Assembly (NCBI GenBank): GCA_964017125.1
Contig: OZ024914.1
Location: 34,336,462-34,400,461 of the forward strand
Reading direction: 5' to 3'
DNA: 64,000 bases
Source: Flabesymbios commensalis
Taxonomy: Eukaryota; Annelida; Polychaeta; Terebellida; Flabelligeridae
The position numbers were made by a program, and so were the translations under genes. Below the pieces are notes generated by a model. It made no database searches, was not told the DNA's origin, and was given only the letters and a program-made list of their open reading frames with translations. The stretch's first letter is position 1. Every line of letters begins with the position of its first letter. Shown here piece by piece: positions 43,924 to 54,237 of the stretch.

Positions 43924-44175
43924 TTAACCTTTTCAGCGTGGGGACCGACGTTAGACGTCATAATCTGACGTCTATAGACACGTCTATAGACGTCAGATTA
44001 TGACGTCTTAAGTCGATTTTCGCGCTGAAACAATTAAAAAACTATAAAATGGCGGTAAACCCATAACATAGCTAGCCAAATGAATCGGAAACAGCTAGCC
44101 ACGACATTTATGATGACTTCTAATTTAAAAAAAACTTTGGTTTCCATGGTTTATGCAAACATATTTTAGCGTCCA
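43924..44175 (-). mobile_element. TTAA-B element with enlarged hairpin centre
   Basis: Minus-strand copy starting TTAACCTTTTCAGCGTGGGG. Hairpin arms contain GTCATAATCTGACGTC, and the centre has an extra GTCTATAGAC pair. Body with CATAACATAGCTAGCCAAATG and CCATGGTTTATGC. The TTAA at the end near 44175 is not clear. Confidence 0.7.
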
Positions 44176-44982
44176 ATCCATTTTAATGCGGCTTATTTTT
44201 GTGGTGCGCTCATCATAATAATGCATCACTAACAGGTGACCACATGTGGTATTTCCTGCCACCCCGCGATCGTAATGGGAACAAAACTGTTCTATTTTTG
44301 GTTGTTGTTTGACCAAGAAGTTCTATTAGTTATCCTTGTTTGAACAGAGGTTGTACTACCTGTGTTAGTGTGGTGTAAGCCCGGAATAAGCCGCGGCCAT
44401 CCGTCTTCCTTTTTTAACAAAACGCGTCCGGAATCTGCGTCCCCAGTGAAGACACTGGTATTGAACCTGTGCAGGCTCAATGGAAGGACAGTGTCGGAGA
44501 CGGTGGGAATACATTGAGCCTCAACAGGGCTAAGGCCTCCTGTATAATTGGTTGAACACCATTGACAACTGGGGCCAGTTGGTGTCAGTGACACCCAGAT
44601 AACAATATTACATTGAATCAAGTGCTACTTAATGTTGGATCAGATGTGATGCTGGTCTCACATCACAGACTGTAGAACCAAAACAATATCATAGTCTTGT
44701 GGAGTACGGGCGCACATGTGTTATTTAAAGGTCAAATTTCATATCTATTATTACATTTATTGACAATATCCATACATATTCTGCTTATTGAACATAATCA
44801 ACGTAATGTCAATATTGCAGGTTAATTTTCACTTATTTCGTCACTTTATTTTGGAAAAAACAGTCCAAGCTAATTTGAATATTGTGAGGATCTAGGCGGT
44901 AGTCACTATAGTGTCATCGCTGGACCATCATCAGCATGGTTTCTTATATGTGCCTGTAAGTGCATTAAAACCTTATTGTTCC
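44176..44982. other. No gene; PAL-1-like trace near 44455-44530
   Basis: CCTGTGCAGGCTCAATGG and CATTGAGCCTCAACAGGG flank AGTGTCGGAGACGGTGGG, a worn PAL-1 palindrome. Confidence 0.45.
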
Positions 44983-45250
44983 TTCATTCATTCATTCATT
45001 CATTCATTCATTCATTCATTCATTCATTCATTCATTCATTCATTCATTCATTCATTCATTTATTCATCCATTCATTCATTCATTCATTCATTTGTGCATT
45101 ATTAATTCATTCATTAATTCATTAATTCATTCATTCATTTATTTATTCATTCATTCATTCATTCATTCATTCATTCATTCATTCATTCATTCATTCATTC
45201 ATTCATTCATTCATTCATTTATTTATTTAATCATAAATTCATTTAATCAC
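44983..45250. repeat. (ATTC)n array, about 270 bp
   Basis: Two purer blocks (44983-45090 and 45140-45222) joined by a degenerate part with TTAATTCATT units, ending in TTTATTTAATCATAAATTC. Short frames coding Phe-Ile-His-Ser repeats are artefacts. Confidence 0.95.
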
Positions 45251-45559
45251 TCACTAAATTAATATCTTCTGAGATATCGCATGTGTATGTATTAAATTGA
45301 TTGCATTATATGCCCAGGTTGGTACATAGGTTGGAACAAAATCGTGACTAAAGTTTGGGAATTAGGGAGTAATGCTTTGTTTGTGTTAAGTTCAGACGGG
45401 TAGTGGCACGTGGGAGCACTGTATCTCAGGCGGGATGTATTATTCAGATTGTTTGCATCAGAAGTTACCGATAGGAGCGCCAGAATGCTTTGTTCGGCGA
45501 TCACGTTTCTCAAACTTTCTGAAGAAGAGATCCACTCCCGGGACACGAGCTGTGCTCCC

Positions 45560-45732
45560 ACAGCAAGCCCGTGGTTCAATGTTGGGCCAGCGTCACAGAC
45601 GGTGGAACAGCATTAAACCAGAGCCCCAGCAGACAAGAGACAATGACCAAATGTTGGTTTAATGCTGGGCCAGCGTCTGCGACGCTGTCCCAGCATTAAA
45701 CCAACATGTGGTCAACGTCTGTTATCTGCTGG
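45560..45732. mobile_element. PAL-1 partial copy followed by a complete copy
   Basis: 45565-45618 is a core (GTTCAATGTTGGGCCAGCG, GACGGTGG, CAGCATTAAACC). 45625-45732 is a complete copy with ends CCCAGCAGACAAGAGAC and GTCTGTTATCTGCTGG, centre CCAGCGTCTGCGACGCTG, arms AAATGTTGGTTTAATGCTGG and CCAGCATTAAACCAACATGT. Confidence 0.8.
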
Positions 45733-46869
45733 TGAGCATTGATTCTAAAAGGTGATTAAAAAACTGAGTCTGCTCCAGTCCCAGGAGGTCCGAGTTTCCT
45801 GAGATGGACTGCAGGATACCTAGTCCCCAGCGACTCCAAGAATAATAAGGATGCTTCTCAGAATAGTGGGAAGAGAGGTGATGTGAGGTTATGGAAGAGG
45901 GGAGGGTTGAACCTTACGTCAGCCACAAAGTGGACAAGTGGACATTCTCGTCGTTACATCACCGTTGTATATTGGTTCAGGGGTGGACGCTTGCAGTTGC
46001 CAGTTCAGCAATGGATCAAGTAAACAAGGGTCAATAGCTCTGATCTGAATCAATATTGGGCCACCGTCTGCTACATCAGCCCAGCATTGATCAGATTCGG
46101 GTGATTGTGTCACGGTGGTTGGGCGGAGCGCCATTTTCATGCATACCAATGAGTTCAGCCTATTGGATACGTCCGCACAGCAAATTAACAGCCTCACATA
46201 TAACCTAGGAAACTCCACACCCTCTCATCTCTGATACTTCACACTATATTGACATTTGTATCAACTCTATTTGTTTTACTCATATATCAGATGCACGTGG
46301 TGTTTCAGTACATTACCATAGGAAAGACATATTAATGAACTGAGACATTTTTTGTAGTTCTATATGTTGATAATTCAGGCTACATGGATGATCTTGGATA
46401 ATCTCTATGAAAATAGCCGACCACTGCTTTTGATATATATAATCTGCGTCTAATGTATACGTAACTTAAACATACCAACATTTAGGACATTGATCTACCA
46501 ATAAAATTTTGCTCCAGATATAATCAATCAATTTCAAGATACAATGTGACTTGAATTCGCTCTCCTGCTCTGGTATACAGACGGCACCAAGGGTTGTGTG
46601 GCATTTTCCAATCACCAACAAATCGGTCCATTGCTCAGCTACCTAAAAGTGTCACCTCGTCTGAATCGCATCGTAAAATGTTATGTGTAAGCTATCCAAA
46701 TATTGTATCCAGCGCTGTCTGCAGTGTGGGCCATCCACGCCAACGCTGTCCCAGCATAGAGTCAAAATTGAGCCAGTATCCCGTTCAGGCTGAGGTGGAC
46801 GTCACAAAGGCTGAACTTTGCTAAATTGGTGATACCCTCTTAATAGATACTTCAATACGTTATGAGGCG
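45733..46869. other. No gene; PAL-1 core traces near 46040-46105 and 46720-46790
   Basis: CTGATCTGAATCAATATTGGG against CAGCATTGATCAGATTCGG around CACCGTCTGCTAC is a PAL-1 core. The second trace (GGGCCATCCACGCCAACGC) is weak. Confidence 0.45.
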
Positions 46870-47190
46870 TTGAAATGAAATGAAAGAATCGGGCTTTAGG
46901 CCACCTTTGTGCACATATAGGCTAAACTGGGCCAGGAGAACCTCCTGAGGATGGTGAGATGATTGAGATGACACTGTCCTCCAGACACAGGATTCGAAAT
47001 TCGAACCCTGGCGGTCTGAGGCCGAGCACGCTACCTCTCGGTCACGGAGGCTCCCCACAATACTAACTTTCACACGTGGATGCGGAAGAAACATTTTTGT
47101 TTCTTTCAAACCGCCGAGACCGGGAACGGAACCCCGAACTCTGGCGTGAAAGGCAGCTGTGCTAACCACTACCCTAGGGCCCCCGCCCTT
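46870..47190 (-). mobile_element. tRNA-derived SINE with two tRNA-like heads
   Basis: On the minus strand the first unit (about 47188-47112) has TAGGGTAGTGGTTAGCACAG, A-box like, and GGGGTTCCGTTCCCGG, B-box like. The second (about 47055-46980) has TGACCGAGAGGTAGCGTGCT and CAGGGTTCGAATTTCGAATC. They are separated by about 55 bases. The end near 46875 reads CGATTCTTTCATTTCATTTC on the minus strand, a simple tail. Two promoter heads in one unit suggest a dimeric SINE or one SINE inserted next to another. Confidence 0.6.
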
Positions 47191-47218
47191 ATGAAGCGTT
47201 GAAGACTAGCAATGCATT

Positions 47219-47326
47219 CCCAGTAAACACAAAACATTTGTATAACATTTGTACAATGTTGGTCCAACGTCGAAGACGTTGCGCCGACGTTGTACAGATG
47301 TTATACAAATGCCTTGTGTTTGCTGA
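47219..47326. mobile_element. PAL-1 foldback element
   Basis: Left end CCCAGTAAACACAAAACATT and right end AATGCCTTGTGTTTGCTGAG, centre CCAACGTCGAAGACGTTGCG. Arms ACATTTGTACAATGTTGG and CGACGTTGTACAGATGT. Its arm segment is close to that of the 30.4 kb copy, so these two form a subfamily. Confidence 0.8.
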
Positions 47327-48859
47327 GTTAACGCCCTAACAAGGCGATATAGCTTTGATTATAATTATTGCTGTGACAGTGTCAATACATGTGGGCCTAT
47401 ACACATAATCATTACGTATTATTACATGCAGCCATAATTATGCCTGTTGTGCACAGTTAGTAAAAGTTACGGTGTGACATGTAAAATATATTCAAATATA
47501 TTTTCCCGGGCAGGATAGTATATGCATCATACGTAATTGATTAACCGGCTAGCCCTGTCAAACGTCTTGACATTTCCTTTTGAAAAACTATAGTTTTGTG
47601 ATACTATTTTTTAGTAGCTTAACCTGAATTTAGCTAATCCAAAACGTAATCATTACTATAATTATAATCTATATCTTGCTTGGTATTACACATTTTACTA
47701 TATATCACGCTGCTGGAGATAAATTGGCAATGGAAATAAAACTAATGAACGTTGAATTACCTTAATTATATTATAAAAGTCAACAAATTGAAATTATTCA
47801 AGGTAAACTGACTAAAAGTTTATTTGTTAAAGTAAAATATATTTAAAACAACATTGACCTTAATCCATATCATAAGCTTGTTTTGTTTTACCACATTTAC
47901 AGTGCTGAATACTTGCAGATTTTGAATAGGCAAATATTTTTGTGCAAAATGTGCAGCAGGTTTGCAGAATTAGCTTCTATGAGTGGGTGATACATACACG
48001 TACTGCTTGCTGCGAAACAGACAAGAAAAAAGGTGATGTTTATAGAATAACAAATCAGAAAAATCCTACGTCTCGATCAACAAGTCTGTTTTACGTTGAA
48101 GTGCGAAAGAACACACCTAAATGGCATACAACGAATGAGCCAGCCAATAATAGGTGCCAAGCAGGTACATGTACACCAGCGCAATTATTTCATATGTTTA
48201 ATTGAAGTGCATGAGACCTTTCTGCACTAATGGTTGCATCAACTTTATGCTATAACATCTGACTAATTGTGCACTCATAATCAATGTAAGCTCACACGAA
48301 ATCCAATTATTCTTACAAGTAGTATCATGATTACAAAAGCTCTATCGAAATGTCATTCCAAAGGTGAAGGGAGATTCACAGTTGTGATATATCATTGTAG
48401 TTCGCAAAATATAAATGTTTTCTGATGCATCACAATACATCAAATGCGTGTATTTAATTGTTCTCAAAATCACTATTCCAGTCTTTTCACATATATAGTT
48501 GGGTGTGTGGGCCGAATGCCAGGGCCTGTCATTCGATCCCAGGACGACGAAGCAGTTTCAACATCGTTAGACGCATTGATGTCTCTCTAAGATCTTATTT
48601 TGTTAACTTTATTTTTTTCCATGCTCATGACATTGATATCGCTGTGTTTTTACAGCTGGAGTGACTTTTAATTACTTTATTCTAATATACCATATCCTTT
48701 TTCATTTGGTTATTTAAAACAAAATGTGAGGTGTATGAACACCGAATAACACACAATGTATCTCATGGAATTAAAACATGATTTTCTGTACACAGAGCAC
48801 TGTGCAGCCTGTTCCAACCAGACACAGACTGCACGCTGTATCACAATGCGGACAGCTCT
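47327..48859. other. No supported gene; weak exon candidate at 47961-48165
   Basis: The plus-strand frame 47942-48205 is preceded by a possible acceptor (GTTTGCAG|AATTAGC) and followed by a possible donor (CAAGCAG|GTACATG). The encoded piece (ISFYEWVIHTRTACCETDKK and on) has no domain that I know. I regard it as unproven. Confidence 0.25.
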
Positions 48860-48968
48860 CCCAGCAAACACGAAGACTTGACCCAATGTTGTTTCAATGT
48901 TGATCCAGCGCCGTTGGCGATGGGCCAATAGTGAAATAGCATTGGGTCAAATCCTCGCGTTTGCTGGG
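48860..48968. mobile_element. PAL-1 foldback element
   Basis: Ends are CCCAGCAAACACGAAGAC and CTCGCGTTTGCTGGG, centre ATCCAGCGCCGTTGGCGATGG. Arms CCCAATGTTGTTTCAATG and TAGTGAAATAGCATTGGG. Confidence 0.8.
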
Positions 48969-49267
48969 CTCCGCACAGGTGTCTGTCTACACCCACCCCT
49001 CCCCCACCATAATATTCTCGCCAGCCGATCAGGGTACTTTTAGCAAGACAGCCGGCCAATCACAAGCTTACTACAATACTTGAAATTGAGAGCGAGAGAC
49101 AAATGACGTCAACCATCTGCACATTTTAACATGCGAAGTAGCAGTGTCTAGGGTGAGCAGTGTAGATTTTCTGCTGCAAATTACTGTTGCTCTGCATATC
49201 TGAATTGCACAGGCAAAGAAAGAAACAAAAGTTTCAGCTTATTTCGTAACTCCCATCTATAGTCTTA
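48969..49267. other. No recognisable feature
   Basis: Short spacer, nothing assigned. Confidence 0.4.
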
Positions 49268-49371
49268 ACCCACCAGACATCTACGCAATGATGGTTTAAT
49301 GTTCGGCCAGCGTCGCAGACAGTAGCCTAACATTAAACCAGCACTAGCCGGCATATTCTTTCTGCTGAGTT
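49268..49371. mobile_element. PAL-1 foldback element, worn ends
   Basis: Arms GATGGTTTAATGTTCGGCC and GCCTAACATTAAACCAGCAC around AGCGTCGCAGACAGTA. Ends CCCACCAGACATCTACG and TTCTTTCTGCTGAG. Confidence 0.65.
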
Positions 49372-49953
49372 TTTTCTCCTCTGCTGAAACAATTACAATA
49401 AAGCAGCCGGTCAGTCCAATCTGCTCCTGTGACATTAACGAGCTTAGTCGGTGTAGCCCTGCTGGACACTCAGTAACAGGTAGAAGCTAAAATAGTTGGT
49501 TGCCAGTGGCAATTCGACAGCCGCAATCTGTTCAACTCTAGCAAGCGATCACTGATCCGCAAGGGTATTAGTCACAGATGCTGGTAATGCATTAAGAGAG
49601 CGCCGTGCCAGGGACTCCTTGCTAGCTGGAATTACAGCCAATTTGGAAAAAAAACTCTTAGTTTTATTCTATAAAATGGAGTTCCCACGCTTTATCGATG
49701 CCGGTGTACATCCATATGCTCAAATACATACTGGGTCCATATAATGTGCTGCATTAAATACTCTTTATGGATTACTTTATTTGCGTAACTAGTTCAAAGT
49801 ATGCTCAATTAATTAAATGTCTAATTTACAATTTACTTGGTGGGTGTAAAAGCAGGAGCCCTTTCCATGTCCCCGTGGACAATCCTGAAAACACACCTTA
49901 ACCGCAAGCTCATTTGTGGAGTGATCTAATTTCAATTGACAGAAGTGTCTGGG
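49372..49953. other. No recognisable feature
   Basis: Nothing assigned. Confidence 0.4.
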
Positions 49954-50094
49954 TCACTCACTCACTCACTCACTCACTCACTCACTCACTCACTCACTCA
50001 CTCACTCACTCACTCACTCACTCACTCACTCACTCACTCACTCACTCACTCACTCACTCACTCACTCACTCACTCACTCACTCACTCACTCACT
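49954..50094. repeat. (CACT)n array, 141 bp
   Basis: Pure TCAC/CACT repeat of about 35 units. Same unit as the array at 23.1 kb. The Ser-Leu-Thr-His frame is an artefact. Confidence 0.95.
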
Positions 50095-50854
50095 GATGTC
50101 TACCGATGCAAATAGTACGGTATCGGACCAAAACTTCTAGCACATGGAGTTATTAGCATGATTAGGCATGAGTTTTTTTGAAAATGACACACGGCACCTA
50201 ATTCTCTCTTAGCCTTCCTTCTCCCGGAACACTTGAGGATGATTACTGCTGAATCGTCTGGGATGCCGGACAAAAATATCTGGTCTGACCAGCATTGCAC
50301 CGATACAGGTAGACCGCTCCAGAGGAGCCAGACAGCCACTGAAATCCAGAGGCAAGGTCGTTCATTATTTGATCGGTCACTAAGAGAGTATGACGGTGAG
50401 GTATGGAGATCATAGTCTGGCTATTTCCTGCAGATTGCACCATGCGCAGAAGACGATTTGACTGTCTTTTCCGGCTCCGGTTTTCCTCAGCCGTCACCTC
50501 CACTCCTGTCCCAATCCTGCCCCCACCCCACAACCCCCCAAGTCCCTCACACGTCCGAATCCCTCTACTCCAGATACAGGGATTCCGTGCTAAGCCTAGA
50601 TCCCAGTAACCCACCAATCCCCACAGGAAACCGCCTGGGCGTCACTTAATAGTCACTGCTTGGAATGCTAATGTTTGTTTGTCTTCAAATTAGCGTGCGT
50701 AGGCCACGTGAACCACCTACAGCCTGCAACCGTCACCCTGCTCGGCAAAGCCAAGTGCAGTATCTACTTACTTTTGAGGTAAGCATATACTGCTCTTTTG
50801 GCTTTTTACTGCAGCACTGTTCTCAGCCAGTAGTGGATCACCTCTGATATAGGT
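50095..50854. other. Less AT-rich stretch, gene not supported
   Basis: Frames on both strands (50243-50617 -, 50403-50609 +, 50458-50649 +) overlap over a C-rich patch near 50500-50570. No family resemblance and no consistent splice borders. Confidence 0.35.
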
Positions 50855-50925
50855 TGTTTATGTTGGTTTATAATTGGGACTGCGTCGCAGATGGTGAATT
50901 AGCATTAAATCAACGTAGGTTTGGG
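50855..50925. mobile_element. PAL-1 core palindrome, decayed
   Basis: ATGTTGGTTTATAATTGGG and TAGCATTAAATCAACG around TGCGTCGCAGATGGTG. Confidence 0.45.
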
Positions 50926-51491
50926 CTGCAAGCTGTTAGCAAAGGGCTGTGAGCAATGTTTCAGTCTAACAATAAATCATTTCTAACATAGAAATGATCA
51001 TCACACATTTCCCTATGGCCGCCAAATGTATTAGGTAATATTTTTTTATCCTAATATTTAACTATTTAATGTTAAACTAATCTTATGCAAAGGTAAACAA
51101 CCGCATGGGGGATTATTCATTGTGAAATCATTTTATGCTCTGTCACATAACATCGCAATTACGACCCCATTTATGGTACTTCGTGTACATTATTTAACAA
51201 ATGAATTTCTGAAATGATGTTTAAATATATTTCAGATTCTGACGTCTACAGTCGATGTCGCACCAAAAAATTGAAAAAAGGAACGGCTGTAAGCAATAAC
51301 ATAGGTATTAGCAGGAAGATCCCAGTAAGACATTTATTATGACTTGAAATTAAAAAACCCTTAGCCTCTTGGTTTATATATCAGCGTTGTAATGAGTAAA
51401 TAGTAGTTTCCGCAGCGAGAAAGTGAGAGAGCGAGATAGCGTATAGGTATCATACACCATTATCCACGATTAAAGTCGTTTTTAATCCGCT
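50926..51491. other. No gene; decayed TTAA-B copy at about 51225-51405 (- strand)
   Basis: CAGATTCTGACGTCTACAGTC, ATAACATAGGTATTAGCAGG and AAGACATTTATTATGACTTG, then CAGCGTTGTAATGAGTAA, match a worn minus-strand TTAA-B copy. Confidence 0.5.
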
Positions 51492-51737
51492 TTAACCCTT
51501 TAACCGCCAAATTATACAATCTGCATTTTCACCCACTTGAAATTGTGTCTCGCTGACGCGATCCACAACTTCAAGTGAGTGAAAATTATTCAGATTTGAC
51601 AAAATGGAGGTCAACTGTTTTCAAATATTGCTGATTGATGTCATATTTTATCTTTAACATGTTTAAAAGGTGGTACTTAATGTGCTAATAAAAAATGAAA
51701 ACCCAAATATATGCGACACCGGCGGTTAAAGGGTTAA
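51492..51737 (+). mobile_element. TTAA-A element, complete
   Basis: 246 bp with TTAA at both ends, TTAACCCTTTAACCGCC and GGCGGTTAAAGGGTTAA. Hairpin apex at 51555.5, 63.5 bp from the left end. The best plus-strand copy of the family. Confidence 0.9.
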
Positions 51738-51759
51738 TAACATTTTAAATCACTGCTAT

Positions 51760-51945
51760 CTGATTATTGGCAATGAAACGAGTGTTTATGCAGCAAGATT
51801 TGCAAATGGTTTGTCTCAAATTAAACAAATATGTCATTTGTCATTCATGTCATTTGTATCCACCTGAAGTTTTGGGCAGCGTTAGCGAGACACAACTTCA
51901 AGCGTGTGAAAATTTAAATACGATAACTTATCATTATAGAAGTAG
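51760..51945 (-). mobile_element. Worn element with H1-type hairpin
   Basis: CCACCTGAAGTTTTGGGCAG, then CGTTAGCGAGACACAACTTC, is a degraded hairpin. The upstream GCAAATGGTTTGTCTCAAATT, then AAACAAATATG, matches the element near 62.65 kb, so the two belong together. Ends are unclear. Confidence 0.5.
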
Positions 51946-51980
51946 TCAGGGTAAACGCCACCTGGTGGATAACACGCATT

Positions 51981-52083
51981 CCCAGCAAGTTATTGATCAA
52001 ATGTTGATATAATGCTGGGCCAGCGTCGCAGACGGTGGAACCAAAATAACGCAAACATTGGATTAGCATCTTGTGGTTGCTGG
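51981..52083. mobile_element. PAL-1 foldback element
   Basis: Left end CCCAGCAAGTTATTGATC, centre GGGCCAGCGTCGCAGACGG, right end CTTGTGGTTGCTGG. The arms pair only partly. Confidence 0.6.
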
Positions 52084-52487
52084 TTTTCTAGGCATGAGAG
52101 TCAGGGGACATATTCTCGTACAAGTTGCGATCTATCGTAGGCTTCTTATTGGTCGAGATGGCCAACTTTCAAAATAAATTTTATTTACAAAACTTCGTAC
52201 CCGGTCATGCTGGATACCGGACCAGTATCACCAACTTTAACAGTTGAATCCTGCCCGTTATTTTCAAAAGCTCATAAACAAGATAAACTGTATCAAATCA
52301 AGTCAGAATACAATTTAAATATGTACTCTCACGTATAAATCATAGCTGTCAAGTTTATCTCTCCAACATGTAAAGATAAATCGTAAACTCATATCCTCTG
52401 GTGACGATCAGCCGGTTTTTCTCAGGATGAGATTTCCCGCGCCTCTGAGCTCGGGACACCGATGATTTACGTGCGTTGTAAGTATAT
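52084..52487. other. No recognisable feature
   Basis: Nothing assigned. Confidence 0.4.
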
Positions 52488-52570
52488 TCATTCTATTATT
52501 ATCTATCAAGAAGTTGTTTTTTGGGCTGCAGCTCAAAAAACACCTTCTTGATGGAAAATAATAGAATGAA
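52488..52570. repeat. 83-bp inverted repeat
   Basis: TTCATTCTATTATTATCTAT and its near complement (GGAAAATAATAGAATGAA), then CAAGAAG(T)TGTTTTTTG / CAAAAAACACCTTCTTG around GGCTGCAGCT. Imperfect outer arms, strong inner arms. A single copy in the window. Confidence 0.75.
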
Positions 52571-52870
52571 AAAGATTTATCCATGCAATATTAGTGCACA
52601 TTCGCCATCAAATCCGACACCACTCACTCTGTAACAGCAGTCGTAAATATATCACTAATTTGTACGTTACGTGTAATATCTGGTAATGACGAAGGCGCTG
52701 TCACCAGTAGTTTATGGTGGTAATAAGGCGCCAGTAAAACCCAGCTGCAGCGTCAGATCCTCACAATATTTACGTTACAGCATCTCGGCACACACAGGCC
52801 AAACTTGGTTTAATATTGTATTCATGTCCTATGTGTTTAGATATATCACCTGATTTTCCATCATTAGCCC
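52571..52870. other. No recognisable feature
   Basis: Spacer, nothing assigned. Confidence 0.4.
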
Positions 52871-53092
52871 TTGACCCTTTAACCGCCAAATTATTTAATC
52901 TGAATTTTCACCCACTCGAAGTTGTGGCTCGCGTGAAAATTATTCAGATTTGACAGAATGGAGGTCAACTCTTTTCAAATCTTGCTGGTTGATGTCACAT
53001 TTTATCTTCAACATTATTTAAAATGTGGTACCTAATGTGCTAATAAAAAATAAAAACTCGAATATATGCGGCACCGGCGGTTAAAGGGTTAA
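52871..53092 (+). mobile_element. TTAA-A element with most of the hairpin deleted
   Basis: Ends CCCTTTAACCGCC and GGCGGTTAAAGGGTTAA. The left flank is TTGA. Only CACTCGAAGTTGTGGCTCGC remains of the hairpin before GTGAAAATTATTCAG, so about 24 bases of tip and right arm are missing. The right TTAA is shared with a TTAA-B copy. Confidence 0.75.
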
Positions 53093-53300
53093 AACGCTGA
53101 AATATTTTTAAATCAACCATTAGGTTGTTTTCAATGTATAATCATCATAAATATCTTGGCCAACTCATTCAGCTTAACTTGAATACCTATGCTATGGATC
53201 CACGGTCATTATACTGTACATATATTACTCTCTCGGTGCGGTAATCGACTTTAGACGTCATGTGACGCTTGACGGCCGAATTGGAAGGGCTAATCAATAG
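53089..53300 (+). mobile_element. TTAA-B element chained to TTAA-A
   Basis: Junction GGGTTAAAACGCTGAAAT, again without CCCTTG. The body is diverged. The hairpin is reduced to GACTTTAGACGTCATGTGAC and the end GAATTGGAAGGGCTAA is worn. Confidence 0.6.
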
Positions 53301-53760
53301 TTGCCTGAGCGTTGATATTTTTAGCCCAATGTTTCTGGTTGGATGGGTCTATTTTGCTGTCGATAAAATAGAAATTGTTAGCTTAAGCACTAGTTTGGAA
53401 TAGCATTATTAATATGGCGTCATTTTAAACATAATATAAACTAAAAAATATATATATATAGATCCACCACCAAAATTAGTTAAATATCACATATATCGAG
53501 CCAATCATCTGCTTATCGTATATTCCTGCAATATAAGTAGATTTGATATTTTAGAAGTAAAAACTAAAAATTAATTTAGTGAAGGATCCAATTACCGTAC
53601 TCATATAACAGCTCCCTCTAAATCATGAATATAGAATACCTTTCAGACCTAATGGCATTACAATTTGATTGAACCATGTTAATTTAATCTGATGATTTGT
53701 ACGTACTACATACAATGTATTTCTACAGGATCTTAATATTCGTATTAATTCTAATCAGGT
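53301..53760. other. No recognisable feature
   Basis: AT-rich spacer. Confidence 0.4.
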
Positions 53761-54005
53761 TTAACCCATTAACCGCCGGTCCTGATTAGATTCGTTGTTC
53801 ACATTTTGGTTTTGGCACATTACATAGCAGCTTTTAAACATGCGTGTTAAAGATAAAACGTGACATTAATCAGAAAAAATGTTTGTATTGTTGATCTTTA
53901 TTTTGTCATATTCGAATAATTGTCGCTCACTTCAAGTCGTGAATTGCATCAGCGAGACACAACTTCAGGTGGGTGAAAAAGTCAATTAAATAATTTGACG
54001 GTTAA
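53761..54005 (-). mobile_element. TTAA-A element, diverged
   Basis: TTAACCCATTAACCGCCGG at the left. The hairpin near 53928-53975 has a changed tip (TTGCATCAGCGA). The right end TTTGACGGTTAACC lacks about eight bases (the AAGGGTT part) at its join with TTAA-B. Its apex is 55.5 bp from the end, or 63.5 once that gap is counted. Confidence 0.65.
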
Positions 54006-54237
54006 CCTTAAAAGCGTTGAAATTCCATGGAGACCAAAGGCTTTTATTCAATTTGAAATCACCATAAATGTCTTAGTTAGCTCTTTCTGATTCATTTGAA
54101 TACATATGTCATGGTTCTACGATCATTATAGATTTTTTACTCTTACAGTGCGAGGATCGACTTTAGACGTCAGAATCTGACGACTACAGACGTCAGATTC
54201 TGACGACTAAAGAAGATATCTGCGCTGTAAGAGTTGA
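54002..54237 (+). mobile_element. TTAA-B element chained to TTAA-A
   Basis: It starts TTAACCTTAAAAGCGTTGA and ends GCGCTGTAAGAGTTGA. Hairpin apex at 54186.5, 50.5 bp from the end. Confidence 0.7.

Noticed and set aside
44911-45105. Phe-Ile-His-Ser repeat protein
   Set aside because: Frame through the ATTC array only.
45410-45662. Frames of 68 and 75 codons
   Set aside because: They end inside PAL-1 copies and have no independent support.
48495-48560. tRNA-like sequence with CATTCGATCCCAGG
   Set aside because: Only a B-box-like motif is visible; no A-box at the right spacing and no fold.
49914-50096. Ser-Leu-Thr-His repeat protein
   Set aside because: Frame through the CACT array only.
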